Source: Oceanirhabdus sp. W0125-5 (GTDB lineage: Bacteria; Bacillota; Clostridia; Clostridiales; Clostridiaceae). From it: a stretch of DNA of 64,000 nt. The number at the start of each line of letters is the position of its first letter. The first letter of the stretch is position 1. A model generated the notes under the pieces. It saw nothing but the letters and a program-made list of their open reading frames with translations, ran no database searches and was not told the DNA's origin. The translations under genes were made by a program, and so were the position numbers. This document shows positions 18,678 through 27,399 of the stretch, in pieces. The stretch covers positions 902,001-966,000 of the forward strand of contig NZ_CP115913.1 of NCBI RefSeq assembly GCF_027938815.1. The letters are read 5' to 3'.

Positions 18678-19193
18678 ATGTACACTATACAAGATTTGCT
18701 TGACGCAAGAGAATTAAGAGTTGAGTTTATAAATGAGTTAATTGAAAGATATAACAATACAGTTATTAGTCTTAGAGTAAACTATCCTGGGCTTGAGAAG
18801 GATAATGCAATTACCAGAAAGATTATGGAGATTATAGGGGTATTAGTTAGTAACTTGTTTAGTGAGAAAATCAAGTACACTATGACAAGTTATACAGCTG
18901 AGGGACCAATTATGTTTTATGTTATTGATGAGGAAGTAGAGAATGTAAAGAGTGTTACTATAGATATAGAAGATAGACATACCTTAGGTAGATGTATAGA
19001 TTTAGATGTGTATAATACTGAAGGGGAATCAATAAGTAGAGTAAGTTTAGGAAAGAATCCAAGAAGCTGTTTTATTTGCGATAAACCAGCTCACGAGTGT
19101 GTAAGAAGTAGAGCTCATAGCTATGAAGAGATTGCTAAGTTTATAGCAGATAGATATAATGATTATTTGGAGAATATGTATGATAGAGCATAA
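18678..19193 (+). CDS. citX: Holo-[ACP] synthase CitX (apo-citrate lyase phosphoribosyl-dephospho-CoA transferase)
   Basis: CitX attaches the prosthetic group made by CitG to Ser14 of CitD. The 171 residues contain the family segments DARELRVEFINELI, KDNAITRKIMEI and the cysteine-bearing NPRSCFICDKPAHECVRSR. It starts four bases after citC, so the two are translationally coupled. It overlaps citG by 14 bases. Confidence 0.9.
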   Translation: MYTIQDLLDARELRVEFINELIERYNNTVISLRVNYPGLEKDNAITRKIMEIIGVLVSNLFSEKIKYTMTSYTAEGPIMFYVIDEEVENVKSVTIDIEDRHTLGRCIDLDVYNTEGESISRVSLGKNPRSCFICDKPAHECVRSRAHSYEEIAKFIADRYNDYLENMYDRA

Positions 19194-20052
19194 TGATTTT
19201 ATAGATAAATTGACTGAATTTGCAATGCAATCCATATTATATGAGGTGGCCTGTTTTCCATCGTTGGGGTTGGTATCCCCGATATCATCAGGTGCTCATG
19301 ATGATATGGACTTTTTTACTTTTTTAGATAGTACAGTAGTTTTAGGAAGGTATCTTAGAAAATTTGCTGAAGAAGGAGCAAAAGAACTTACACCCAAAGA
19401 AATTTTTTGCAAACTGAGACCTATTGGGGTTGAATGTGAAAAGGAAATGTTCAAGAAAACAAAAGGTATAAATACTCACAAAGGAATGATATTCGTTATC
19501 GGATTGATACAATCTGCCGCGGCATATGTTCTTACCAATAAGATGAACTTTGAATGTATAAAGAATGTAATAGTAGAAATGACAGAAGGTATTAGTAATG
19601 AAGAACTAGATAGACAGCAAGGACTTGATTCTGAATCAAAGCTTACTCATGGACAAAAGGTATATAAAAAATATGGGTTGAAAGGAATTAGAGGAGAAGC
19701 AGAAGAGGGTTTTCCCATAGTATTCAATGGGGCTTTAAGTCACTTTGAAAGAATATCTCATATTCCCATGAATGATAGACTTGTGGATACATTAATCTAT
19801 ATAATGAAATATGCAGATGATACTACCATATTACACAGGCATGATATGGAAACACTTGAATATGTTAAATCAGAAGCTCTCAAAATAATGGAGTTAGGTG
19901 GTATTGAAAGTGAAGAAGGAAAAAAAGAAATAGAAAAATTGACTAAAAGTTTTGAGAGTAATAGAATTAGTCCTGGAGGAAGTGCGGACTTATTAGCTGC
20001 AACAGTGCTAGTATGGTTAATTAAAAATGAATTTTTTAAGGAAAATAAGTAA
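19180..20052 (+). CDS. citG: Triphosphoribosyl-dephospho-CoA synthase
   Basis: CitG joins dephospho-CoA to ATP to make the precursor of the lyase prosthetic group. I start at ATG 19180, where TTGGAG lies eight bases upstream; an ATG at 19159 would add seven residues. The 290 residues show FPSLGLVSPISSGAHDDMD near the N-terminus, TKGINTHKGMIFVIG in the middle and RISPGGSADLLAATV near the end, all typical. It is the last gene of citC-citX-citG and completes the enzyme set for the glutamate pathway in this window. Confidence 0.93.
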   Translation: MIEHNDFIDKLTEFAMQSILYEVACFPSLGLVSPISSGAHDDMDFFTFLDSTVVLGRYLRKFAEEGAKELTPKEIFCKLRPIGVECEKEMFKKTKGINTHKGMIFVIGLIQSAAAYVLTNKMNFECIKNVIVEMTEGISNEELDRQQGLDSESKLTHGQKVYKKYGLKGIRGEAEEGFPIVFNGALSHFERISHIPMNDRLVDTLIYIMKYADDTTILHRHDMETLEYVKSEALKIMELGGIESEEGKKEIEKLTKSFESNRISPGGSADLLAATVLVWLIKNEFFKENK

Positions 20053-20206
20053 AAATTTTAGTTTATGATAACTATTATGCGAAAACTTCGTATTAAAATA
20101 TGAAGGATAATTTAAACGTCATTAATTTATAAATTAGGGGTGTAATATATATTTTAATGACCATATGCGAGCATAGAATCAAAACTAACCGTAGGGGGAA
20201 GATATT

Positions 20207-20764
20207 GTGGAAGATATAAAGTTAGTTGAAGGTATCCTGAACGGTGATATAGAGTGCTTTAATCAGCTTATGATTAAATACGAACCTATAGTACAAAGGT
20301 TTATTTATAATATGATAAAGCAGAAACAAACTGCAGAGGATATCGCTCAGGAAGTCTTTATAACAGTTTATAATAAGTTAGAACTGTATAACAAAAAGTG
20401 TAAATTTTCTAGTTGGATACTACAAATAGCTAAGAACAAAACCATTGATTATATGAGAAAGTACAATAAAACTACAGAAACTAATATTGAAGATGCAAGA
20501 GGCGTAGCAACAGATGCTATATCACCAGAAGAAGCATTTGAATTTAAGGAAATGAAAGAAGAGATTGTACAATATATTGATGCTTTAGATGAGCCTGATA
20601 AACAGATAATAATACTTAAGTATACAAATGATATTACATTTGATGATATTGCAGAAGTTATGGAAATGAAATTATCCACCGTTAAAAGACGGTATTACAA
20701 AGTGCGGGATGGGTTTAAAAAACATATGAGTAAAGAGAAAAGGGGTGTGAGTTATGAAGTGTAA
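20207..20764 (+). CDS. ECF-type RNA polymerase sigma factor
   Basis: An alternative sigma factor of 185 residues. Region 2 (about 20-90) has the QTAEDIAQEVFITVY helix, and region 4 (about 120-175) has a DIAEVMEMKLSTVKRR helix-turn-helix. GTG start with an AGGGGGA site. The next gene, overlapping by 11 bases, is a membrane anti-sigma factor, so this pair probably responds to an envelope signal. I did not find a convincing self-regulated ECF promoter upstream. Confidence 0.92.
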   Translation: MEDIKLVEGILNGDIECFNQLMIKYEPIVQRFIYNMIKQKQTAEDIAQEVFITVYNKLELYNKKCKFSSWILQIAKNKTIDYMRKYNKTTETNIEDARGVATDAISPEEAFEFKEMKEEIVQYIDALDEPDKQIIILKYTNDITFDDIAEVMEMKLSTVKRRYYKVRDGFKKHMSKEKRGVSYEV

Positions 20765-21824
20765 TGAGGTTTTACAACACCTGAGTGAATATATTGAAAA
20801 TGATTTAGATGAAAGACTTATGGAAGAAATAAGTAATCATATTGAAGCATGTTCTGAGTGTAATAAAGCATATGAAGAAGAAAAAGCTATAAACGACATG
20901 TTCCTAGAAGTATTAAATTCAGAACCTATAGAGTTTAATAGTCGTATTAAAAATGTCATGAATATGATTGATAAACAAAAATATTCTTCACAAAAAGAAG
21001 AAAATCACGTAATTGAAGATTCGCAGGAAGAGAAAGTTATTAAGTTTGAATCAGTTAATAAGAAAAAAGAAAAGAAATTATTATTCAACAAGAAAATAAT
21101 TGCTGTTGCGGCTACTTTTTCAATTATGATTTTCATGGCACCATTTATGATTAGAGAACAAAATAAGGATATGGACTTTGCTATTGAAAACAAAAAAGAT
21201 ACAAAAACTTTTGAGGAAGCTAAGTATGATGGATATAAAGCGGATGAACGAGTTTCTGAAAAAGACAATTCAAAAGAGGAATCTACTGCTTCGGTAGCTG
21301 GCGTAGAAGAGGATAAGAAAGAAGCTAAAAATTCTGATGCAAAACAGGAAGTTGGAGCAGTTCAGGCATATGATGATGTTAATAATGATAGTAACACTGA
21401 GGTATCATTAATGAAAGATGATACTGAAGTAAGAATGACCAAAGGGATTTCAACGTTTAATTATGCAGGAGAATATAATGTTAAGTATTTAAAAAATGAG
21501 CACAATATTGTCTTTAATAATGATGATGGTAGAACTACGATAAAAATAAATGAACAAGAAGAAGACTTAGGAATTCAAGATTGTATAATAATAAATTATG
21601 TTGAAGATGGACAATGGGTTTATATTGCTAGTGTTGGAAAAGATATTGAAAAAGGTGAAATAATAAGTAAAATAATTAAAGTAAATACTAAAACAAATGA
21701 AATTGATATAATGTATACTTCTTTAATAAAAGAAACAATAATAGATTTACAAATAGAAAAAGAAAATCTAAACTTTATTATAAAAAGTAATGATATGGAA
21801 AAGAATGAATCTATAAAAAAATAA
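20754..21824 (+). CDS. Membrane anti-sigma factor with zinc-binding domain
   Basis: The N-terminal 45 residues form a ZAS-type anti-sigma domain with HIEACSEC (His29, Cys33, Cys36). One membrane span lies near 107-127. The outer domain (about 130-356) begins with a Lys/Glu/Asp-rich disordered stretch and ends in a compact region, possibly beta-propeller-like. It overlaps the sigma gene by 11 bases. The signal sensed is unknown. A terminator follows. Confidence 0.85.
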   Translation: MKCNEVLQHLSEYIENDLDERLMEEISNHIEACSECNKAYEEEKAINDMFLEVLNSEPIEFNSRIKNVMNMIDKQKYSSQKEENHVIEDSQEEKVIKFESVNKKKEKKLLFNKKIIAVAATFSIMIFMAPFMIREQNKDMDFAIENKKDTKTFEEAKYDGYKADERVSEKDNSKEESTASVAGVEEDKKEAKNSDAKQEVGAVQAYDDVNNDSNTEVSLMKDDTEVRMTKGISTFNYAGEYNVKYLKNEHNIVFNNDDGRTTIKINEQEEDLGIQDCIIINYVEDGQWVYIASVGKDIEKGEIISKIIKVNTKTNEIDIMYTSLIKETIIDLQIEKENLNFIIKSNDMEKNESIKK

Positions 21825-21834
21825 ATCATTTAAG

Positions 21835-21861
21835 AGCGCGTGAGTAAACGCGCTTTTTATT
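21835..21861 (+). terminator. Terminator after the sigma/anti-sigma pair
   Basis: Stem AGCGCGT / ACGCGCT with a six-base loop, followed by TTTTTATTT. Confidence 0.82.
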
Positions 21862-22021
21862 TATATTAATGTTTATAAATACCAATGAATGTAGAATTTT
21901 TAATTTATAGTATTAATGTGGCTTGAACATTTTGTTAATTGTAATTTAAGTAATTAAAAATGATTCATTATTTGATATAATAATAAAGAGAGATATTAAA
22001 GGATGAAGGTGAATTAACTAT

Positions 22022-23380
22022 ATGAATAAAAGCGTTAAGTATTATAAAAAAGCTTTAAAATTTTATTACGATGGAAATATTGATAAAGCTCTTAATTATT
22101 GTAATAAGAGTATATCCTTTAACATAAAAAATTCTGCCGCTTTAAGTTTAAAAGGACTTTTATTATATTTTAAAGGAGAACTTAAAGAAGCAAGAAATAT
22201 ATGGGAGCGAAATTACAAAATTAATGGGGATGAAGTAGCTAAAAAATATCTGGTTGATAGTAGAGCTGACTTTGAAAAAATGGATATATATGATGAGGCA
22301 ATATTAAAAATGCAAGAAATGAAAATTTCATTAGCCATTAAATTATTGCTTCACTGCAAAAAAAGTGACTTTAATTGTTTAAATGTAAATAAAAAGCTTA
22401 TTGAATGTTATCTGAAAAAAGGTGAATATGACAAAATAACAGACTTGGTAAGTGAGTTTAAAATAATTGATAAGAAAGATGTACAGGTAAAAAATGTTGA
22501 AAAAGAACTTATTAAGATAGGGGTAAAAGAAAAGGAATCCAATAAAGAAGTGATTTTTAAAATTGCTGGCGGAGTTGTGGTCACCATTCTTATAGTTGGC
22601 GCTATAAAGTATTTTGTGAATTTTGTTAAGAATACTCCTATTGATACAAAAGATACAGTTGTTATGGGGAATAAAGGTCAGGAAGAAAATAGAATCGATA
22701 AGGAAGAAAAAGAATATAATAATAAAGTAGCTGAAGAGGAAGATAAAACCAATAATCAAGAAGATAAAACTAACAGTGAAGAAGTAAATACAACTGATGA
22801 TCAAGAAGTTGATAAAACTAATAATGAAGAAGCAACTACCACTGAAGATCAGAATAAATATGCTTCTTTTCCTAAGGATGAATTAGAGGAAAGTCTTGAA
22901 CAGAAAAATGTTGATAGCTTAATAAGTATATTAAAGAAAATTGATGAGAATACTTTATCAATTAACGATAGAATGAGTTATAATAAAGCACAAAAATATG
23001 TTGAGAAAAATGCAGTAGGATACTATTTAGAAAAAGGTAATTCATTTGTAGCGGATGAGAATTATGAAAAGGCAATACAGGAATATGAAAAAGGAATGAA
23101 ATATTTCAAAAAAGGTGTAAGTTACGGTGAGGATATTGTATTTGAATTAGCCTCAATAAACTTACAATTAGAAATTGTTGAGGAGACTATTAAGTATTGC
23201 GATATGTTACATGAAAATTATAGTGACAGTGGATACCATGAAGATACAATGTATCAAGCTGCAATGTTTATGAAGAGTAGAGATATGGAAAAAGCAAAAG
23301 AATATGCTTTAAAACTTAAAGAAGTACATCCAAACTCTGAATATATTAATAGTTATATAAAAGAAATATTATCGCAGTAA
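22022..23380 (+). CDS. Tetratricopeptide-repeat membrane protein
   Basis: The 452 residues begin with TPR helices (about 1-150, e.g. ALNYCNKSISFNIKNSAALSL). A single membrane span at about 184-206 follows. Next comes an acidic Asn/Thr/Glu linker (about 215-285) with a degenerate repeat of the type DKTNNQE/DKTNSEE, then a second TPR region (about 330-450). One TPR block would be inside and the other outside the cell. No enzyme motif is visible. The linker coding sequence is a likely site of length variation. Confidence 0.75.
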   Translation: MNKSVKYYKKALKFYYDGNIDKALNYCNKSISFNIKNSAALSLKGLLLYFKGELKEARNIWERNYKINGDEVAKKYLVDSRADFEKMDIYDEAILKMQEMKISLAIKLLLHCKKSDFNCLNVNKKLIECYLKKGEYDKITDLVSEFKIIDKKDVQVKNVEKELIKIGVKEKESNKEVIFKIAGGVVVTILIVGAIKYFVNFVKNTPIDTKDTVVMGNKGQEENRIDKEEKEYNNKVAEEEDKTNNQEDKTNSEEVNTTDDQEVDKTNNEEATTTEDQNKYASFPKDELEESLEQKNVDSLISILKKIDENTLSINDRMSYNKAQKYVEKNAVGYYLEKGNSFVADENYEKAIQEYEKGMKYFKKGVSYGEDIVFELASINLQLEIVEETIKYCDMLHENYSDSGYHEDTMYQAAMFMKSRDMEKAKEYALKLKEVHPNSEYINSYIKEILSQ

Positions 23381-23399
23381 AAAAATGTAGTAATGTTAG

Positions 23400-23428
23400 T
23401 TGACTAAATTAAAATAATTTCATAGAAT
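23400..23428 (+). promoter_or_regulatory. Promoter of trxA
   Basis: -35 TTGACT (23400-23405), 17-base spacer, -10 TAGAAT (23423-23428). Transcription would start near 23435, just before the G-tract palindrome. Confidence 0.65.
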
Positions 23429-23443
23429 AATAATAAGAATATA

Positions 23444-23458
23444 TACCCTGAGGGGGTA
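23444..23458 (+). promoter_or_regulatory. CsoR-like operator in the trxA leader
   Basis: TACCCTGAGGGGGTA is a near-palindrome (TACCC, five bases, GGGTA) of the kind bound by copper-sensing CsoR repressors, and resembles the B. subtilis copZA operator as I remember it. It sits about 10-24 bases after the predicted transcription start of trxA. A csoR gene lies in this window at 50269. Confidence 0.6.
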
Positions 23459-23474
23459 CGTGTGGAGGTAAGAC

Positions 23475-23789
23475 ATGTTAGAAATTACTCAAAATAATTT
23501 TAATAAAGAAGTTGCAGAATCAAATGATTTAGTTGTTGTTGACTTTTGGGCACCTTGGTGTGGTCCGTGCAAAATGATAGCTCCAATAATGGAACAATTA
23601 AATAATGAATATGGTGATAAAGTTAAATTTGCGAAGCTTAATGTAGATGATAATCCAGCCTTAGCTAATCACTTTAAAGTAACAAGTATACCCACAGTAA
23701 TGATGTTCAAAGGTGGAAAAGTTGTTGATACATCTATAGGTTTCAAGCCTAAACAGGCGCTGGAGGCTATAATAAAACAAAATATTTAG
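23475..23789 (+). CDS. trxA: Thioredoxin
   Basis: A small disulfide reductase. The 104 residues contain the active site WCGPC (near 32-36), the cis-proline region TSIPTVMMF and a GFKPKQALE tail. GGAGGT precedes the ATG. The gene is directly followed by a thioredoxin-reductase-like gene and is preceded by a promoter with a CsoR-like operator, suggesting expression under copper stress. Confidence 0.95.
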   Translation: MLEITQNNFNKEVAESNDLVVVDFWAPWCGPCKMIAPIMEQLNNEYGDKVKFAKLNVDDNPALANHFKVTSIPTVMMFKGGKVVDTSIGFKPKQALEAIIKQNI

Positions 23790-23804
23790 TAGAGGTGATA
23801 TAAT

Positions 23805-24668
23805 ATGGCTGGAGAAAGATATGATATAGCCATAATAGGAAGTGGTCCGGCTGGACTTCAGGCAGCTATTAATGCCTCGATTAGAAACAAAAAAATTATA
23901 ATTTTCGGTATTGAAGAATTAAGTCATAAGGTAGTAAAGGCTCCAAAGGTATCAAACTATCTTGGGTTACCACTTGTTACTGGAAATGAATTAAAGAATG
24001 CATTTCAGGAGCATATAGATGAAATTGGAATTAAAATAACTTACGAAAGAATTACAAATGTTTATGCTATGGGGGAGTATTTTGCTCTCATGGTAAATGA
24101 AAAAATGTATGAAGCTACAAGTATTATTATGGCTACAGGCATTGAATATACTAAGCCTTTAAAAGGAGAATTAGAATTCTTAGGAAAAGGTGTGGGATAT
24201 TGTGCAACTTGTGATGCTCCATTATATAAAGGAAAAAAAGTAGCTATAATTGGTCACAATATGGAAGCGGTGGAAGATGCAAAGTATGTTAATGAACTTG
24301 CGGAAAAAGTTTATTTTGTTCCAATGTTTAAGGATAAATTAACATTGCCAGAAGATATTGAAATTATAAAAGATGTTCCTGTTGAAATTTTGGGAGACGA
24401 ATATGCTAAAGGTATAAAATTTAATAATAGTGAATTATTCGTTGATGGAATATTTATAATGAAAGATAGCATAATGCCAGATCAACTTGTACCAGGGCTT
24501 GAACTAGAGGATGGTCATATTAAAGTAAATAGAAATATGGAGACTAATCTGCCAGGATGTTTCGCTGCTGGGGATTGTGTTGGAAAACCATATCAGTATA
24601 TTAAGGCAGCTGGAGAAGGATGTGTGGCATCTTTAAGTGCTGTAAGTTATGTGAATAATTTAAAATAG
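23805..24668 (+). CDS. trxB: Thioredoxin reductase-like flavoprotein lacking the NADPH site (probable ferredoxin-dependent type)
   Basis: The fold is that of thioredoxin reductase: FAD motif IGSGPAG (11-17) and redox pair CATC (133-136). The NADPH-binding signatures are missing: where GGGNSA would stand the sequence is IIGHNMEA (148-155), and where HRR would stand it is FVPMFKD (171-177). The length of 287 is slightly short. Clostridial ferredoxin-dependent flavin thioredoxin reductases lack the same motifs and take electrons from ferredoxin; by analogy this enzyme should too. It lies 16 bases after trxA, its likely partner. Confidence 0.85.
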   Translation: MAGERYDIAIIGSGPAGLQAAINASIRNKKIIIFGIEELSHKVVKAPKVSNYLGLPLVTGNELKNAFQEHIDEIGIKITYERITNVYAMGEYFALMVNEKMYEATSIIMATGIEYTKPLKGELEFLGKGVGYCATCDAPLYKGKKVAIIGHNMEAVEDAKYVNELAEKVYFVPMFKDKLTLPEDIEIIKDVPVEILGDEYAKGIKFNNSELFVDGIFIMKDSIMPDQLVPGLELEDGHIKVNRNMETNLPGCFAAGDCVGKPYQYIKAAGEGCVASLSAVSYVNNLK

Positions 24669-24676
24669 GAACTATA

Positions 24677-24708
24677 AAAGAACAGCTAATAATATTTAGC
24701 TGTTCTTT
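24677..24708. terminator. Bidirectional terminator between trxB and the SleB-type gene
   Basis: Thirteen-base perfect stem AAAGAACAGCTAA / TTAGCTGTTCTTT, usable from both sides by the converging genes. Confidence 0.85.
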
Positions 24709-24711
24709 ATG

Positions 24712-25260
24712 TTAGTTTGAAACGAAAAAAACATGATTACCGATTCTTATCAAATTGTCTTTCTTTACTGATTTCATCCACTGGCATGTTGCAATTTGGG
24801 GATTATAAAAAAATAAAGAATCATTAGTTGGGTCTGCCCCCATTAAAGCATCATATACTGCGTTATAGCAATCTTCATTTGGTTTAGCATTTATTATACC
24901 GTTTTTAACACAAGAAAAAGCTCCTTTTTGTTTTATCACGCCTGAAACAGTTGAAGGGAACTTATCATCAAGAACTCTGTTTATTATTACAGAAGCTACA
25001 GCCACTTTGCCTGCATAGGGTTCGGCTGCACTTTCTCCATAAACTACTCTAGCCATAAAATCAACATCAGCTGAAGTTATTGAAATATGTTTATAAGTAT
25101 TGTTAAACACTGCAATTGGATTCATATTTTCTTTATACAGAAGATTAGTAATCTCATCCTCACTGTATACTAATGTAATATCGGTATCTTCATTTAATTG
25201 GAAGGCTGATAGATTAAAAGCCAGTAAAATGCTCATCAAGATATTACTAAAAGATATCAT
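24712..25260 (-). CDS. SleB/CwlJ-type cell wall hydrolase
   Basis: This is a peptidoglycan hydrolase of the Hydrolase_2 family, whose members break down spore cortex during germination. The 182 residues start with a hydrophobic signal (about 1-20). The catalytic domain follows from about 60, with FMARVVYGESAAEPYAGKVA (its Glu is the likely catalytic residue), INRV and the conserved end QIATCQWMKS. Minus-strand site AGGAGTG precedes the ATG. It lacks the N-terminal peptidoglycan-binding domain of SleB, so it could serve vegetative cells or spores. Confidence 0.85.
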   Translation of the reverse strand: MISFSNILMSILLAFNLSAFQLNEDTDITLVYSEDEITNLLYKENMNPIAVFNNTYKHISITSADVDFMARVVYGESAAEPYAGKVAVASVIINRVLDDKFPSTVSGVIKQKGAFSCVKNGIINAKPNEDCYNAVYDALMGADPTNDSLFFYNPQIATCQWMKSVKKDNLIRIGNHVFFVSN

Positions 25261-25327
25261 TTAAAACACTCCTATTATATGTTTGTTATCATATTATCCC
25301 CTTAAGAAACAAAATAATACATGAAAG

Positions 25328-25360
25328 AACCCTAGCAACTCAAACAGAGATACTAGGGTT
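25328..25360 (-). terminator. Possible terminator after the minus-strand 335-residue gene
   Basis: Stem AACCCTAG / CTAGGGTT with an 17-base loop; the T run on the minus strand is short, so this is weak. Confidence 0.35.
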
Positions 25361-25388
25361 AAAGTAATATTTAAATTTTTATATATAG

Positions 25389-26396
25389 TTAATCTAAAAG
25401 CTTTTTTAATGGTTGAAATTTATTTTCGAAACTTTTGCATTTGGCTTCACATTTAGTTAATTCAGAATTAGCTAAATCATATAATTGATTTAATTGAGAT
25501 TCAACAGTATCATCTATCATGCCAGAATTCATTTCAAAAGATACAGCATGTTTAAAATACTGTACATAAATAATATAGTTGTATATTAATTCATGTAATT
25601 CATCTGTCAAATCGTCTATATTTACAGGTGCTATTATCGGTTTAGCATCAAATAGTAAATCATTTAGTGTTTTTAACTCATTATCCAATTTAGTTAATAA
25701 ATCTTCATATGCATTTTCAGATCTAGCATTTTCTAATGATTGAAGTTTATTTCTGTTTTGAAATATTGAAATAAATCTTGAATATACAGATTCTAGTTCA
25801 AAAATATACTTTTCTTTTGCGGAATTCTCTAATAATAATTTATCATTTAGAGCTCTTTTGTCTAATATGTATTTTTGAGCAAATTTAACCATGTTATGAG
25901 TTTCCTCAGGAAAAATTACGTTAAAAGAAGAATTATCAGTAAATGAATAATGTTTTATACAATTATTAGCATAGTGATTTAAGTTCTCAAGAGACTCCTG
26001 AAGAGCATTATCATCATTTAAATTTGATAATTGAAGAACTTCTTTGTAAATTTTAATATTATATTCAAGTCCAGCGAGTATATTGGAATATAAGTCGTTA
26101 TATTTACTAGGAGGATTCTCTTTTTTTAGAGCATTTCTTTCATTAACTAGAGAATCACGAGCAGTCTCAATCTGTGCTTTTAAATTATCATCTATAGAAG
26201 TTATATTTTCTGAAAATGATATTGAACTATTAGTTTTATTTATTGAATTAACTGTTTCTGAGAAAACAGTATCATATTTTGAATAAGAAGTCTTTGTCAT
26301 CATATTGTAAAAATAAAAAAATACTCCAATAGAAACAAGGGCTATTATACACAAAATAATAATGAACTTTAACAGCCTTTTTCCAAAAGTGCGCAT
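25389..26396 (-). CDS. Membrane-anchored helical protein of unknown function
   Basis: I do not recognise this 335-residue protein. It has a basic N-terminus, one membrane span (about 8-29) and then an almost entirely helical region rich in Leu, Asn, Lys and Glu. The heptad-like leucines (about 60-110, 210-250, 300-330) could form a helical bundle. No enzyme motif is visible. It is transcribed divergently from cdaA with about 150 bases between the starts. The layout resembles membrane-tethered four-helix sensor or adhesion-type domains, but that is a guess. Confidence 0.55.
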   Translation of the reverse strand: MRTFGKRLLKFIIILCIIALVSIGVFFYFYNMMTKTSYSKYDTVFSETVNSINKTNSSISFSENITSIDDNLKAQIETARDSLVNERNALKKENPPSKYNDLYSNILAGLEYNIKIYKEVLQLSNLNDDNALQESLENLNHYANNCIKHYSFTDNSSFNVIFPEETHNMVKFAQKYILDKRALNDKLLLENSAKEKYIFELESVYSRFISIFQNRNKLQSLENARSENAYEDLLTKLDNELKTLNDLLFDAKPIIAPVNIDDLTDELHELIYNYIIYVQYFKHAVSFEMNSGMIDDTVESQLNQLYDLANSELTKCEAKCKSFENKFQPLKKLLD

Positions 26397-26547
26397 AATT
26401 AATCTCCTCTCTTATATTTATATAAATATAATACCATAAAAAAGGAAACATAATATATAAATATATTTAAAAAACCTATTATAATGGTATACTTTACAAA
26501 GACTATTATAGTATAATTATTTTAGAAAATAATAGGGAGTGAAGGTT

Positions 26548-27399
26548 GTGGAAGGTCTTTACGAGGCATTCTTAAATGCTGTAAGAAGTATAAGTGTTAG
26601 TCAAATATTGGATGTTATTGTTGTTTCTTTTTTATTTTTTAAGATATATAACTTAATAAAGGAAACTCGTGCAGAGCAGTTACTTAAAGGAGTTGTTTTA
26701 ATATTTTTAATAATTCCAATAAGTGAATTTTTTAATCTTACAATGCTTCATTGGATATTAAATAATACAATAACAATTGGATTATTATCTTTTGTTATTA
26801 TTTTTCAACCAGAAGTAAGAAGAGCTCTTGAAAAGATAGGTAGGACATCTATTTTTGATAAAAATGTTCAGTTAGATAAAGAAGAGAGAAATAAATTAAT
26901 AAGTAACATAATTGATGCAGTTGATAATTTATCACTATCAAGAACTGGAGCATTAATTATGGTAGAGCAAAAAACAGGATTAGGGGAGATAATTAATACA
27001 GGTACTAGGTTAGATGCATTAATTTCATCAAGTTTACTTGAAAATATTTTTGTTGTTAATACTCCATTGCATGATGGTGCATGTATTCTTAGAGATAAAA
27101 GAATAGTAGCAGCAGGATGTTTTGTGCCATCTTTGACAACTAATGGAACAATAGGGCAGCATTTAGGTACTAGACATAGAGCGGCAATTAGCGCCTCTGA
27201 AAATTCAGATGCTATTGTGATTGTTGTATCGGAGGAAACAGGAATTATTTCACTAGCTATAAATGGGAAGTTATTAAGAAATTATAATAAAGAAAAATTA
27301 AGAAATGTTCTACTTGCTTTTATGGAAAAAAATGAAAGAGACAATATAGGGGTTGGGGAGAAGGTGAAACAGTGGATCAAGAAAAGAAAAAGCAGTTAA
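26548..27399 (+). CDS. cdaA: Diadenylate cyclase CdaA
   Basis: CdaA makes cyclic di-AMP from two ATP, controlling potassium and cell wall balance. I start at GTG 26548, eight bases after AGGGAG; GTG 26539 would overlap that site. The 283 residues have three membrane spans (about 15-95). The DAC domain follows, with active-site motifs DGA (176-178, in LHDGACILRD) and RHR (209-211, in GTRHRAAI). It overlaps cdaR by 28 bases. Confidence 0.95.
   Translation: MEGLYEAFLNAVRSISVSQILDVIVVSFLFFKIYNLIKETRAEQLLKGVVLIFLIIPISEFFNLTMLHWILNNTITIGLLSFVIIFQPEVRRALEKIGRTSIFDKNVQLDKEERNKLISNIIDAVDNLSLSRTGALIMVEQKTGLGEIINTGTRLDALISSSLLENIFVVNTPLHDGACILRDKRIVAAGCFVPSLTTNGTIGQHLGTRHRAAISASENSDAIVIVVSEETGIISLAINGKLLRNYNKEKLRNVLLAFMEKNERDNIGVGEKVKQWIKKRKSS

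Noticed and set aside
22700..22850. Repetitive linker DNA in the TPR gene considered as an inserted repeat
   Set aside because: It stays in frame and codes a typical acidic low-complexity linker; no inverted ends.
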